Notes: generated by a model not told the origin, from the letters alone. DNA of 64,000 nt from JACCZX01 sp963729165 (GCA_963729165.1 CAVSMM010000013.1:390684-454683); one strand, 5' to 3'. Shown: positions 29,805-40,216, counted from the first letter of the stretch. Numbers and translations are program-made.

Positions 29805-29880
29805 TAGCGCAAACGCCATCCGAGCAAGCTCGTTACCCCGGAGCAACGGCGCGTAGCTCTATGCCGAACTCCGCTTCATG

Positions 29881-31257
29881 TCACCCACCATCCACCTTCG
29901 CACGCGCAACAACCGCTTCGCCAACGTTGCGCCCGATCGCCCAGCCCGAGGTTATGTCGCTGCGGAAATGGATGCCTGCCCATAAGCGCGATTCGCCGAA
30001 CTCCTGCACCCAACCGTCATAGCGGGCCTGCTCACGAGGGAACAGATAAGTCAGGACGACGGCCGGCGCTTTTACCAACGTGGCTGCGTTGGACGGATAG
30101 GTCGGAAACGGCGGCGTCGGAATCACTGTAGTCAACGCTGCATCAAACTGATTCGGGCGTGCGGTCCAATAGTGGAACTTGGCGTCCTGTGAAGCGATCC
30201 AGCCCTCGTATTGCGCGACATGCACCAGCGCGTACGCACGCGCAGCGCGCGGCGCACTGACGTTGCCGTCCTCCGCCAGCCTGCGTCCGACTTCTTCGCT
30301 CAAGCGCATCGTCACACCGGGCTGGCCCTGTTGCCCGAACTGCCAGTAGCTGACCTTACTGTTGGTAAACGGCGTGCGCTTGAAGTTCTTGACTTCGGCA
30401 AGCTCGGCAGCGCGCTCTGGGGAATCGTGTCCAGGCGGAGGCCCTGGTCGAAACTGGCTTGGAGATTTCAACACGAAGAGCGGCCATGTCACTTCATTGA
30501 CGCCGATCGGATTCGTTCCTTTCCATATACCTGTGCCGGTCGGTATGGTGCCCGCCCACTTGCCGTCATCAACCTTCATTCGCGCGATGACGCGTGCAGC
30601 GACCGCGCGCCCGAGCTCAAGGCCTGCCTTCGTGTCACTCGGGAATGCTGCGCCCGCCATCACACGCGAGCGAGCGGCTTCGTCCGCCGCTGCGTTCGCA
30701 CGCTGCGCTTCCTTCGGATAGATGTGTGCGATCACCGCGGCAGCAGCGCCTGCGGCCACCGAGTGCTCGCACGGATACGACGGCGTGCCGGGGGTGACTA
30801 CGGCGGTTGCGAGCTGCCCGTCTATTTCATTGGGCCGTCGACGGTTGTACGCGTACTTCGTGTCCCACGCCGCGATCATCGCGTCATGAATTGCGACGTT
30901 CATCATCGCGAACGTCCGTATCGTCCCGCCGCCGGGAATCGGGTTGGCGGCGGAGACGTCGATCAACATATCGTTCCAGCGGTAAGACGGCGACCAGAAG
31001 TCCCAGTACCGAATCCGTTCCTGCATCTGCGCGTCCCGCTGTGATGCGAAGGTTCGCAGCTGTTGCAGTTCAGCGGCGGTTGCCGCTGCGTCCGGGGGAG
31101 GCGTGAGACGCAGCTCTTGACCCGAGGCCAGCACCCATGTTCGCCATTGCCCCGCATTGCGGTCGGTCGAGGCTGACGTTGCCTGCTGTGGACTGTTACT
31201 GGCGCAAGCGGTCAACAGCGCGAAGAAGAAGGAAGGGACGATAATTCTTAGGTGCAT
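29881..31257 (-). CDS. PAP2/vanadium-haloperoxidase-like lipoprotein
   Basis: 458 residues. The N-terminus is a lipoprotein signal (FFFALLTACAS). Two similar halves: the first has YNRRRPNEID and SYPCEHSVAAGAA, the second YWTARPNQFD, PTYPSNAATL and SRLWAGIHFRSDITSGWAIG. The RP, PSxA and SRxxxGxHFxxD elements are the phosphate- or vanadate-binding set of the PAP2/haloperoxidase superfamily. The activity could be an acid phosphatase or halogenase; vanadium use cannot be read from sequence. It should sit at the outer membrane facing the periplasm. Confidence 0.83.
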   Translation of the reverse strand: MHLRIIVPSFFFALLTACASNSPQQATSASTDRNAGQWRTWVLASGQELRLTPPPDAAATAAELQQLRTFASQRDAQMQERIRYWDFWSPSYRWNDMLIDVSAANPIPGGGTIRTFAMMNVAIHDAMIAAWDTKYAYNRRRPNEIDGQLATAVVTPGTPSYPCEHSVAAGAAAAVIAHIYPKEAQRANAAADEAARSRVMAGAAFPSDTKAGLELGRAVAARVIARMKVDDGKWAGTIPTGTGIWKGTNPIGVNEVTWPLFVLKSPSQFRPGPPPGHDSPERAAELAEVKNFKRTPFTNSKVSYWQFGQQGQPGVTMRLSEEVGRRLAEDGNVSAPRAARAYALVHVAQYEGWIASQDAKFHYWTARPNQFDAALTTVIPTPPFPTYPSNAATLVKAPAVVLTYLFPREQARYDGWVQEFGESRLWAGIHFRSDITSGWAIGRNVGEAVVARAKVDGG

Positions 31258-31556
31258 GAGGCCTCCTGACGAGACAAATGGGAGCGTGAAACTCGGCCTC
31301 GCAATTGTGCGCTCGCAACTCGGGGGTTCCTACAGAAAATTCACGTTGACATCAGTATCTCCAAAGGAGTCCAGTTCTCCTATGTTGCGGCGTTTGCATC
31401 ACTCAATTGTTGACACGTTTCAGTGTGCCGCGTACGGTGCCTAGGACTGGATTGACATCTCCGTGCTGCGCGTCGATGGGGAAACCGTGACCAACACCGG
31501 GACGCTGCTGAAACTTCCGGGCAAGCCGGCGTCGATGCGCGGAAGAACGCTGTGAG
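31258..31556. other. Intergenic region with no supported gene
   Basis: About 300 bases between the PAP2 lipoprotein start and the glutaredoxin-like gene. It should hold the PAP2 promoter on the minus strand (GGAGG lies just before its ATG). The frames that are open here have no recognisable family or ribosome site, and no convincing hairpin is seen. Confidence 0.5.
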
Positions 31557-31943
31557 CTAACTGCTTGACGAGTTCCAGCAACCGACTGAGAAGCCTGCAT
31601 CGCCGAGTGTCGATGTGAGCTTCTTGGTATCGAACCCGTAAACCAACTCCGATCCGACGAGCGTTGCCGGAACACCGCGGACGCGCAGAGCCCACCACTC
31701 GGCGCTTGCGCGCATCGACTTCTCGACATCGCGTTCTTCGAACGGAACATCGCTCGCTCTGAGGCAGCTTCGAATCTGCGCGCATAGACCGCACCAGGCC
31801 GCCGAATAGAGAACGACAGCCTTCGGTGGATTCGAATCGAGTGGGTTGAATCGCCAGACAACGAGCCGATCGGTGGCCAGGATCAGTGCGATCAGAGCCA
31901 GCAGCGCATACAAGGAGATCCGAAGGCGTGTCTGCAGCGACAT
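31557..31943 (-). CDS. Membrane-anchored glutaredoxin/thioredoxin-fold protein
   Basis: 128 residues with one N-terminal transmembrane helix (ISLYALLALIALILATDRLVVW) and a glutaredoxin-like domain outside. The redox pair is C51-G-L-C54 (AAWCGLCAQ) and the cis-proline is P92 (RGVPATLVG). It is probably a periplasmic thiol-disulfide protein. The C-terminus is Ser-rich. It stands alone, divergent from the RND genes. Confidence 0.8.
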   Translation of the reverse strand: MSLQTRLRISLYALLALIALILATDRLVVWRFNPLDSNPPKAVVLYSAAWCGLCAQIRSCLRASDVPFEERDVEKSMRASAEWWALRVRGVPATLVGSELVYGFDTKKLTSTLGDAGFSVGCWNSSSS

Positions 31944-32097
31944 AAGCGAGCGAAATGAGGCGTTTTTATACTTCGCACGAGATCGCCGCGTCGACTAAAC
32001 AAACGAGGCAAATGCAGTTCTTATCCCGGGCCACACGATGTAACGCAATGCTCGCCGCTGCGCGTCTTGCGCTTAGTCTGCCTGATAGCATCCAGCC

Positions 32098-33297
32098 ATG
32101 TGCCGATCGGTTGTGTTCCGGCTCGCCCTCATCATCACCCTCGCCCTGGCTGCCGGATGTGACCGCGCGAACACGCCACCGGCAGAAAAAGCGGCCCCGC
32201 AAGTCACCGTGATCACCGTGAAGCCGCAAAGCGTGGTGGTCAAGACGCTGTTGCCGGGCCGCACAGCACCCACGCTGATCGCCGAAGTGCGCCCGCAAGT
32301 CACAGGGATTGTCGAGTCCCGCACTTTCAACGAGGGAGCGGAAGTCAAGGCGGGCAGCACGCTGTACAAGCTGAACGCAGCGACCTATCAGACGACCTAC
32401 GAGAGTGCACGTGCCGCGGTGGCAAAGGCAGAAGCGGGTGTGCAGACAGCGCGGCGCAATGTCGCACGCAACAAGGAACTGGTCGAGATCAAGTTTGTCA
32501 GCCAGCAGGCTTATGACGATGCCGTGACCACGCTGCACCAGAACGAAGCCGACCTCGCGGGCGCAAAGGCTGCCGCCGAGGCAGCGCGAATCAACCTTGC
32601 CTATACCAACGTCGTCGCGCCGATTTCCGGACGCATCGGCAGGTCCAGCGTGACCGCAGGTGCTCTGGTCACGGCGAACCAGGCATCGCCGCTGGCAACG
32701 ATCCAGCAGATGAATCCGATGTATGTCGATGTCACGCAGTCGAGCACGGAGGTGCTGCGGCTGCGACGAGCCATGGCCAGCGGCGAACTGAAGCGCGCGC
32801 GCAGCGATGCGGCACGCGTGACGCTGCTGCTCGACGATGGCGCGCCTTATTCGCAGGAAGGCACGCTGCAGTTCTCCGATGTGACAGTCGATGCGTCGAC
32901 AGGCGCGATCACATTGCGCGCGTTGTTCCCGAATCCGGAAAACGTCCTGTTGCCAAACATGTTCGTGCAGGCGGTGATCGAGGAAGGTGTGCGCGAGAAC
33001 GCGATCCTCGTGCCGCAGCAGGCGGTAACGCGCGACACCAAGGGCCAGGCGATCGCAATGGTGGTCGGCGCCGACAACAAGGTCGAGCCGCGTCAGCTGA
33101 AAACTGCGCGCACGCTCGGCAGCGACTGGCTGCTCGACTCCGGCCTGCAAGCCGGCGATCGAGTCATTGTCGAAGGACTGCAGAGAGCCATTCCCGGCAC
33201 CGTGGTGCAAGCGATGCCGGCCGGCGCGCCGAGTGACAGTGCGTCGAGCGCCACCGCGAACTCGAAAGCGGCGTCACCGCCGGCGGCAACTCGCTGA
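32098..33297 (+). CDS. RND efflux periplasmic adaptor (MexA/AcrA family)
   Basis: 399 residues. Lipobox LALAAGC with the acylated cysteine at 21. The order is: lipoyl half (TAPTLIAEVRPQVTGIV), alpha-hairpin (ARAAVAKAEAGVQTARRN), second lipoyl half (NVVAPISGRIGRSSVTAGALV), then a beta-barrel and membrane-proximal domain, with a Ser/Ala-rich tail. It links the inner-membrane pump with an outer-membrane TolC-type channel, which is not present here. The pump gene follows after 30 bases. Confidence 0.95.
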   Translation: MCRSVVFRLALIITLALAAGCDRANTPPAEKAAPQVTVITVKPQSVVVKTLLPGRTAPTLIAEVRPQVTGIVESRTFNEGAEVKAGSTLYKLNAATYQTTYESARAAVAKAEAGVQTARRNVARNKELVEIKFVSQQAYDDAVTTLHQNEADLAGAKAAAEAARINLAYTNVVAPISGRIGRSSVTAGALVTANQASPLATIQQMNPMYVDVTQSSTEVLRLRRAMASGELKRARSDAARVTLLLDDGAPYSQEGTLQFSDVTVDASTGAITLRALFPNPENVLLPNMFVQAVIEEGVRENAILVPQQAVTRDTKGQAIAMVVGADNKVEPRQLKTARTLGSDWLLDSGLQAGDRVIVEGLQRAIPGTVVQAMPAGAPSDSASSATANSKAASPPAATR

Positions 33298-33327
33298 GCG
33301 ACCCACCGAGTCGACGGACGCTAAGCG

Positions 33328-36300
33328 GTGTCACACTTTTTCATCGAGCGGCCAATCTTCGCGTGGGTGATCGCACTCGTGATCATGCTGGCCGGCACTA
33401 TCGCGATCGTCCGCCTGCCGATCGCCCAGTATCCCAACATCGCGCCGCCGACGATCACGATCAACGCGACTTATCCAGGCGCGTCCGCGAAGACGGTCGA
33501 GGACACCGTCACTCAGATCATCGAGCAGCGGATGACGGGTCTGGACGGACTGCGCTACATCACGTCGACCAGCGACAGTCTCGGCGCAGCTTCGATCGTG
33601 CTGACGTTCAACGCAGGAGTGAACCCGGACGTCGCGCAGGTGCAGGTGCAGAACAAGCTGAAGCTTGCCGAGACGCTGCTGCCGCAGGAGGTTCAGCAGC
33701 AGGGCGTCAACGTCGTGAAGACGGTCCGCAACTTCATCATGGTGATCGGCTTCTATTCCGAAGACGGATCGATGGGCCGCACGGACATCGCCGACTACGT
33801 CGCGGCGAACGTGCAGGAGATTCTGAGCCGCGTTCCCGGGGTCGGCGAGTTGACACTGTTCGGAACGCAGTACGCAATGCGGATCTGGCTCGACCCGGGC
33901 AAGTTGAACAGCTTCAAGCTCACGCCTGCGGATGTCGGTGCCGCCGTTCGCGCGCAGAACGTGCAAGTCGCTGCCGGACAGTTGGGTGGACTGCCGGCAG
34001 TGCAGGGACAGCAATTGAACGCGACGATATCGGCACAAGGCCGGCTGCAGACGCCTGCGCAGTTCGAGTCGATCGTGTTGCGCACCGATCCGTCCGGTGC
34101 CACGGTGCGACTGCGCGACGTAGCTCGTGTCGAGCTCGGTAGCGAGAACTACAGCACGCTGTCGTTCTACAACGGCAGACCTTCGTCGGGTCTCGCGGTA
34201 CGACTCGCCACCGGCGCCAACGCGCTCGACACCGCTGATGCGGTAAAGGCGAAGACTGCGGAGCTCGAGCGATTCTTTCCGCGCGGCCTGAAGGCGGTTG
34301 TCGCGTTCGACACGACTCCATTCATTCGGTTATCGATCCAGGAAGTTGTAAAGACGCTGATCGAGGCGTTCGTGCTGGTTGTGCTCGTGATGTACCTGTT
34401 CCTGCAGAACCTGCGCGCGACGTTGATTCCCGCGATCGCGGTGCCGGTGGTATTGCTTGGCACGTTCGCCGTGATGTATGCGTTCGGCTTTTCGATCAAC
34501 GTGCTGACGATGTTCGGAGTCGTGCTGACCATCGGGTTGCTTGTCGATGACGCAATCGTCGTCGTCGAAAACGTCGAGCGCCTGATGAGCGAAGAGGGTT
34601 TGTCGCCGAAGGAAGCAACGAAGAAATCGATGGGCCAGATCACCGGCGCGCTGGTAGGGATCGCGCTCGTCCTCGCGGCAGTGTTCATTCCGATGGCGTT
34701 CTTCGGTGGATCCACCGGCGTCATCTATCGGCAGTTCTCGATCACGATGGCTTCGGCGATGTTGCTTTCGGTTTCGGTGGCGCTGATCCTTTCGCCTGCG
34801 CTGTGCGCGACATTGCTGAAGCCGGTCGAAAAGGGATCGCACGGAAAGACGACCGGATTTTTCGGCTGGTTCAACCGTGGTTTCGATCGCGGTAGCGCGG
34901 CGTACCGACGTACTGTCGGCCGCATGCTCAACGGTCCGCTGCGTTGGCTTGCGGCGTATGTCGTGATGATCGCTGTTGGCATCTTCCTGCTGCTGCGGCT
35001 TCCCACATCGTTTCTGCCGGATGAGGACCAGGGCATCATGTTCGGGCAAGTGGTGCTGCCGGCCGGAGCGACGCAGGAGCGCACGCTGCGAGTGCTGCGT
35101 GACATGGAGCGCCACTTCCTGGTCGACGAGAAAGATCTCGTGCAGTCGCTGTTCACTGTCGCCGGCTTTTCTTTCTCCGGCAGCGGCCAGAACGCCGGCA
35201 TCGCATTCGTGCGGCTGCGCGATTGGAGCGAACGCCCGGGCGCGCAGAACACCGTCAAGGCCGTTGCGGGCCGCGCAATGGCGGCGTTCTCCAAATTCCG
35301 TGACGCGATGGTGTTCGCGTTCCCGCCGCCGGCGGTGCTCGAGCTCGGCGTTGCAAACGGCTTCGATATGTATCTGCAGGACCGCGCGGGCGCGGGTCAT
35401 GAGGCGTTGATGGCCGCACGCAATCAACTGCTCGGCATGGCGGCGAAGGATCCCACTCTGGTGGCCGTGCGTCCGAACGGGCAGGAAGACACACCGCAGT
35501 TCAGCATCGACGTCGATACGGTGCACGCCGGCGCGTTGGGGCTGGCGATGGCCGACGTCAACGCAACGTTGTCCGCAGCGTGGGGTAGCTCGTATGTGAA
35601 TGACTTCATCGACAAGGGCCGCGTGAAGAAGGTCTACATGCAGGCCGACGCGCCGTTTCGTATGGTCCCGGAGGATCTGTCGAAGTGGTACGTGCGCAAT
35701 GCGCAAGGCGACATGGTTCCGTTCTCGATGTTCGCGCGCGGCAACTGGACATTCGGATCGCCGCGCCTCGAACGCTTCAACGGCGCCGCCGCAGTCCAGA
35801 TACAGGGGCAGGCTGCGGCGGGTTACAGCTCGGGCGAGGCGATCGCAGCGATGGAGAAACTTGCGGCACAGCTGCCACCGGGATTTGGAATCGCGTGGAC
35901 CGGCCTGTCCTACGAAGAGCGGCTGTCGGGTGCACAGGCGCCGCTGCTGTACGGACTGTCGATCATCGTCGTGTTCCTGTGCCTTGCCGCGTTGTATGAG
36001 AGCTGGTCGATTCCGGTCGCGGTGCTGCTGATCGTGCCGCTCGGGATCCTAGGCGCGCTGATTGCCGCAAGCGGCCGCGGATTGTCGAATGACGTTTACT
36101 TCCAGGTTGGATTGCTGACGACGATCGGACTCTCGGCGAAGAACGCCATCCTGATCATTCAGTTTGCGCTGAAACAGATGAGCGAAGGTGTCGAGCTCAT
36201 TCCGGCGACGCTCGAGGCGGTGCGCCTGCGACTGCGACCGATTCTGATGACGTCGCTGGCGTTTGGTGGTGGCGTGCTGCCGCTGGCACTGGCAAGCGGC

Positions 36301-36474
36301 GCAGGATCGGGCAGTCAGAACGCGATCGGAACCGGTGTGTTCGGCGGCATGGTCGCCGCGACCACTCTCGGATTGCTGTTCGTGCCGTTGTTCTTCGTCG
36401 TTGTGAGGCGCCTGGTCACTCGGCGCGCCGCCCGCGCGATCGAGGTGGTTCAGCCTATGCGACCTGCGTCGTAA
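33328..36474 (+). CDS. RND multidrug efflux pump, HAE1 family (AcrB/MexB-like)
   Basis: 1048 residues from a GTG start (MSHFFIERPIFAWVI), the normal AcrB length. Twelve transmembrane helices with two large periplasmic loops. The proton-relay aspartate pair is in LLVDDAIVVVENVER, and helix 10 has the paired lysine region SAKNAILIIQFA. It exports hydrophobic compounds using the proton gradient, together with the adaptor at 32098. No linked regulator or outer-membrane factor is in the window. Confidence 0.96.
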   Translation: MSHFFIERPIFAWVIALVIMLAGTIAIVRLPIAQYPNIAPPTITINATYPGASAKTVEDTVTQIIEQRMTGLDGLRYITSTSDSLGAASIVLTFNAGVNPDVAQVQVQNKLKLAETLLPQEVQQQGVNVVKTVRNFIMVIGFYSEDGSMGRTDIADYVAANVQEILSRVPGVGELTLFGTQYAMRIWLDPGKLNSFKLTPADVGAAVRAQNVQVAAGQLGGLPAVQGQQLNATISAQGRLQTPAQFESIVLRTDPSGATVRLRDVARVELGSENYSTLSFYNGRPSSGLAVRLATGANALDTADAVKAKTAELERFFPRGLKAVVAFDTTPFIRLSIQEVVKTLIEAFVLVVLVMYLFLQNLRATLIPAIAVPVVLLGTFAVMYAFGFSINVLTMFGVVLTIGLLVDDAIVVVENVERLMSEEGLSPKEATKKSMGQITGALVGIALVLAAVFIPMAFFGGSTGVIYRQFSITMASAMLLSVSVALILSPALCATLLKPVEKGSHGKTTGFFGWFNRGFDRGSAAYRRTVGRMLNGPLRWLAAYVVMIAVGIFLLLRLPTSFLPDEDQGIMFGQVVLPAGATQERTLRVLRDMERHFLVDEKDLVQSLFTVAGFSFSGSGQNAGIAFVRLRDWSERPGAQNTVKAVAGRAMAAFSKFRDAMVFAFPPPAVLELGVANGFDMYLQDRAGAGHEALMAARNQLLGMAAKDPTLVAVRPNGQEDTPQFSIDVDTVHAGALGLAMADVNATLSAAWGSSYVNDFIDKGRVKKVYMQADAPFRMVPEDLSKWYVRNAQGDMVPFSMFARGNWTFGSPRLERFNGAAAVQIQGQAAAGYSSGEAIAAMEKLAAQLPPGFGIAWTGLSYEERLSGAQAPLLYGLSIIVVFLCLAALYESWSIPVAVLLIVPLGILGALIAASGRGLSNDVYFQVGLLTTIGLSAKNAILIIQFALKQMSEGVELIPATLEAVRLRLRPILMTSLAFGGGVLPLALASGAGSGSQNAIGTGVFGGMVAATTLGLLFVPLFFVVVRRLVTRRAARAIEVVQPMRPAS

Positions 36475-36477
36475 TCG

Positions 36478-37521
36478 CTAGATCTGACCTTCGCTCATCT
36501 GCTTGCGCCGATTTTGGCCCTGCCGCTCCAGCATCCAGCCCGGATACTCGGAGGGCAATCGGCTCACTTCATCGAGCTGCTTCAATTCATCGGCATTGAG
36601 CGTGACTTGAGTCGCAGCGATGTTGTCCGCAAGCTGCTCGGGCCGCTTCGCACCAATGATCACGCTGGTCACGCGCGGCTGCGCGAGCAGCCATGCGATT
36701 GCGATCTGCGCGACCGAAACGCCGCGCGCTTGCGCGATCGGTCGCATCGCATCGATGCATGCGTAGGCGCGTTCCGTGTTTACCGGCGGAAAGTCAAAGC
36801 TGGTGCGCCGGCTTCCTTGTTCGCCTTTCTGTTCGCGTCCGAACTTGCCGCTGAGCAATCCGCCAGCAAGCGGACTCCAGACCAACAAGCCGATCCCTTC
36901 AGCACTCAGCATCGGAATTATTTCGCGCTCGAGGTCGCGGCCGGCGATCGTGTAGTACGCCTGCAGTGAATCGACGCGCGACAGACCGAGCCGTTCCGCG
37001 ATGCCGTTCGCCTTGACGATTTGCCACGCCGCCCAGTTGGAGACGCCGATATAGCGAACATGGCCATGACGCACCAGCTGATCGAGCGCGCGCATCGTCT
37101 CTTCGATTGGCGTCGCCGCGTCGAACGCATGAATCTGATAGAGATCGATGTGATCGAGCTGCAGACGCTTGAGACTCGCTTTCACAGCGTCGAGAATGTG
37201 GCCGCGCGAGGCGCCGCGCATGTTGGGCCCCGCTCCCATCTCGCCGAACACTTTGCTGGCCACCACCACGCTCTCGCGCGGCACCTTCAAATTCTTTAGC
37301 GCCTGCCCGGTGATCTGCTCGGCCAGGCCACCCGAATACATGTCTGCCGTGTCGATGAAATTGATGCCTGCATCGAGCGCCTTGCCGATCAGCTGCTCAG
37401 CATCTGATTGCTGCAAGTTTCCGATCTGCGCCCACATTCCTTCGCCACCGCCGAAGGTCATCGTGCCGAGACAGAGTTCAGAAACGAATAGGCCGGTGCG
37501 GCCTAACGGACGATTACGCAT
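36478..37521 (-). CDS. Aldo/keto reductase
   Basis: 347 residues from the ATG at 37521 (MRNRPLGRTG). Catalytic set of the family: D and Y in FIDTADMYSGG, K in VVASKVFGEM, H in DLYQIHAFD. NADPH-site residues lie in VIIGAKRPEQL. It should reduce aldehydes or ketones in the cytosol; the substrate is open. A longer opening to 37587 has no ribosome site. It converges on the RND pump with a 3-base gap. Confidence 0.93.
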   Translation of the reverse strand: MRNRPLGRTGLFVSELCLGTMTFGGGEGMWAQIGNLQQSDAEQLIGKALDAGINFIDTADMYSGGLAEQITGQALKNLKVPRESVVVASKVFGEMGAGPNMRGASRGHILDAVKASLKRLQLDHIDLYQIHAFDAATPIEETMRALDQLVRHGHVRYIGVSNWAAWQIVKANGIAERLGLSRVDSLQAYYTIAGRDLEREIIPMLSAEGIGLLVWSPLAGGLLSGKFGREQKGEQGSRRTSFDFPPVNTERAYACIDAMRPIAQARGVSVAQIAIAWLLAQPRVTSVIIGAKRPEQLADNIAATQVTLNADELKQLDEVSRLPSEYPGWMLERQGQNRRKQMSEGQI

Positions 37522-37668
37522 GAGTGTTGATCCGATCGAGGTGATGTTTGCCCAGGAAATGTGGACTGTACCGATGGCGTGACGCACTCCATCGCGTCTG
37601 CAGCCTTTTCACTCCGCGGTCGCAAATCGCGCTCTTGCGTCCGCGCGCTGAGGTTGGATCCGCTTTGT

Positions 37669-38412
37669 CTAGCTAATGAGCGCGACCAACTTGCCTGCGA
37701 TCGAGACCCAAGCATCGCTCTTAGCGAGAGCGATCCGGGCCGGCACCGCCGCGATCACCAACGCCGCGCCCCAGCCGAACGCCGGATGCAGTCGGCGGTG
37801 GCGAACGGTATCGATCGCTACGACAAGGAGCACGCAGGTGATCGTCACGCCGAAGAACGCGGGCATGCCCACCTGTTTGAGCGCGTCGATCGGCAGCCGC
37901 GCAACGGCGGGCGTCAACATACCCACCGTGGCGAGAAGCATCAGCCGCTTGTGCGTGGCGCTCTTGCGTCGCTTGGCAACTGCGGTCCCAACCAGGATCG
38001 AGAACACAAGAAGGTCGACCAGCGGAATCGCCAGAAACATCAACGGCGTCACCTCTGGTGTCGGCGAAAATCCGCGCCGTGCGGCTTCGAGCGCGGCCGT
38101 CGCGCCAATGACGACCAACAAAACGGCAACGCCGACGCCGGCAACACCGAGTCGACGGTGCAGATCGGTACGTCCAATCTCAACAAGAGCTGTCTGGCCG
38201 ACGAGAAGCGCAATCCAGGTCGACATGACGAGGCCATGCGCAAACAGCAAATTCGACAGGGGCGGTGCGCCGAACAAGCCCTTCAGATAAAACGTCGGGG
38301 CAAAGCCGACAAAGACGATGACTAGGACAAGAAGCAAGCCAACGATGAGCAGCGGTCGGTCGGGCCGCGGGGCGCGTGGCAATGACGATGCGATGACGGG
38401 TGTGGCAGACAC
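37669..38412 (-). CDS. Seven-helix membrane protein (DUF2306-like)
   Basis: 247 residues with about seven hydrophobic helices. The segment FAHGLVMSTWIALLVGQTAL, then RTDLHRRLG, with conserved histidines (HG and LHRRLG), and later THKRLMLLATVGML, resembles DUF2306-type bacterial membrane proteins that may bind haem-like cofactors. Function unknown. It lies alone between the aldo/keto reductase and the DUF2799 gene. Confidence 0.7.
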   Translation of the reverse strand: MSATPVIASSLPRAPRPDRPLLIVGLLLVLVIVFVGFAPTFYLKGLFGAPPLSNLLFAHGLVMSTWIALLVGQTALVEIGRTDLHRRLGVAGVGVAVLLVVIGATAALEAARRGFSPTPEVTPLMFLAIPLVDLLVFSILVGTAVAKRRKSATHKRLMLLATVGMLTPAVARLPIDALKQVGMPAFFGVTITCVLLVVAIDTVRHRRLHPAFGWGAALVIAAVPARIALAKSDAWVSIAGKLVALIS

Positions 38413-38591
38413 AGAAGCCCCCTCATGACGAAGCCGGACGGCCGCGATCTTTGCACCGCGTGCCGGCTGCGCGTCCAGGGATCAGGGTCTTGGTCTGTGG
38501 CGCCGTAAACGGTTTAACCGCCTTTAAGCCATCGTAATTCCGCGCCAATTTCGCGCTTCGCTCTGCGTCCGACGCGTCGAGAATCGTCGGC

Positions 38592-39237
38592 ATGAGCACA
38601 TCGCACCGAACTGTTCGGCGCCTGCTTCGCCAGCCTGCTGACCGCAGTCTTGCTTTCCAGCTGCGCCACCGGAATGAGCAAGGACGAATGCGCGCTGGCT
38701 GACTGGCAAACGATTGGTTACGAAGACGGTCTGCGCGGATTCCCGGCCGAGCGGATCGGTGCGCATCGCGTCGCCTGCGCAAAGCATCAGGTGTCTCCGA
38801 ACCTCGCCGCCTACACCGCAGGTCGTGAGCGCGGTCTACGCGAATACTGCCAGCCGAAGAATGGCTTCCGCGCCGGGCTAAACGGCACCGGTTATGCCAA
38901 CGTGTGCTCGAGCTCGACCGAGACAGCTTTCGTCAATGCGTATCAATGGGGCCGGCAGATTCACGATGCGCGCGCCGAGCTGCGCACGACAAACTCGCGG
39001 CTGCGTAACGCCCGCGAGGGTCTTGCGCACACTAATGCCGCAATGGCCAGCGTCACTGCTGAACTCGTGTTACCGACCGTGCCTATCGAGCGCCGTACCT
39101 GGCTTGCGACAGAACTCGTGCGGCTGACACAGGAACGTAGTGAGCTGATTGCACGCATCGATCAACTTGCTGTGCACTCGCAGCAAGTGGCGGTCAACGT
39201 GCAGGAACTCGAGCGACAGAGCCCTTACGCGCTTTAG
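38592..39237 (+). pseudogene. DUF2799 lipoprotein, probable frameshift in the signal peptide
   Basis: The open frame from the TTG at 38650 (LLSSCATGMSKDECALADW) has the DUF2799 pattern, including GYEDGLRG, CAKHQVSPN and YQWGRQIHDAR, and a helical coiled-coil tail. The lipobox sits right at the start, so a signal peptide is missing. An ATG at 38592 reads MSTSHR, and if one base near 38608 is dropped it continues LFGACFASLLTAVLLSSC, a perfect lipoprotein leader. The rebuilt protein is about 214 residues and would be an envelope lipoprotein of unknown role. Confidence 0.72.
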
Positions 39238-39299
39238 ATCAAGCGATCTTCCTTCGCTAGCATCAAGCTACGTTGGATTGTCTTTTATCGTGGACGTGC

Positions 39300-39860
39300 T
39301 CAGTCTGCGCAGAGCAGCCGCATCTTGCGTTCCGCGCGATCGAACGCCTCATCGGTCTGCGCCTTCAATACTTCGTCCTTGGCAGCAGTACAGGCATTGG
39401 CCTCCCTGGCAGCCGTGGGCAGTGGCTTGGCTTTGGGTACGCACTGGGAATCCGCCACGAGTCGCAGGTTCGTAAAAGCCCCCCGTTCGACCGCAACGCA
39501 GTCGCCGACGCGCATACCTGCCTCGTCGGTAACAACGGTCGTCGTCGTTCCGCCCAAAAGGATCGTGTACTCGAAGGCTTGCTTGGTGCTTGCAAGCTTG
39601 GCCACTTGCTGGCCGGCTACTCCGCCGCCAACGGTGCGCAGTACTTTGCTGCTGCTCGAGTGACCTCGGCCCGAAACAAGGCCGAGAACTCCGCCCACGA
39701 GCGCGCCTGTAGTCTGCGCACTTGAGTCCTCAACCTTGACGGACTTGACCGCAGTGATCTTGCCGTAGCTGACAGAAGTGTTTGCCGCCAAGGGAAAACT
39801 TGCGACGAGCGCTGCCGCCATGACGATCGGCCGTAAAAGACTAGAACGTGTTCTTGTCAT
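39300..39860 (-). CDS. Outer-membrane glycine-zipper lipoprotein-like protein (SlyB-like)
   Basis: 186 residues from the ATG at 39860. Signal peptide to about FPLAANT, then SYGKITAVKSVKVEDSSAQ and a glycine-zipper segment GALVGGVLGLVSGRG, with a second, GGGVAGQQVAKL, typical of the SlyB/Rick_17kDa_Anti family. The second half is a different domain with CVAVERG and two late cysteines. SlyB-type proteins stabilise the outer membrane. Confidence 0.78.
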   Translation of the reverse strand: MTRTRSSLLRPIVMAAALVASFPLAANTSVSYGKITAVKSVKVEDSSAQTTGALVGGVLGLVSGRGHSSSSKVLRTVGGGVAGQQVAKLASTKQAFEYTILLGGTTTTVVTDEAGMRVGDCVAVERGAFTNLRLVADSQCVPKAKPLPTAAREANACTAAKDEVLKAQTDEAFDRAERKMRLLCAD

Positions 39861-39905
39861 GATGTCTCCCAGATTCATCCGATTTACAGCGATTCTCGTC
39901 CTCAC

Positions 39906-40216
39906 CCGGCCGGGAACAGTTATCCGCCGCTGCCACTACCTTTGCGCCGCCCGACGTAAGGCCCAGATCATCAACGGTTCCCCCGCTTACTTCTTCTAGT
40001 TCTTTAGAGGACTTTTTCATTTGTCTGCAGGTGCGATGCTTGGTCTCGTTGCTCGTTCATGTTCGCTCCTTCCTCACTCCCACCCGACGCTACCTATGTA
40101 GGGGTTGGCCGTCAACGTAAAGTCGGGTCAGCCGCCACGTCGTGCGGATCCGCTTTTCGCGAGTGGTGTAGTGCAGTTTTTCGCGAAGCGATCGGAGAGC
40201 TTGAGCGGGAAACTGT
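39906..40216. other. Intergenic region with no supported gene
   Basis: About 310 bases between the glycine-zipper gene and the cyclic-nucleotide-binding protein gene. It contains the likely promoter for the gene at 39860. A short T-rich stretch near 40000-40020 and GC-rich text after 40130 are visible, but no convincing ORF, RNA gene or hairpin. Confidence 0.45.

Noticed and set aside
34330..35706. 458-residue open frame on the minus strand
   Set aside because: Antisense to the RND pump gene, with no domain text of its own.
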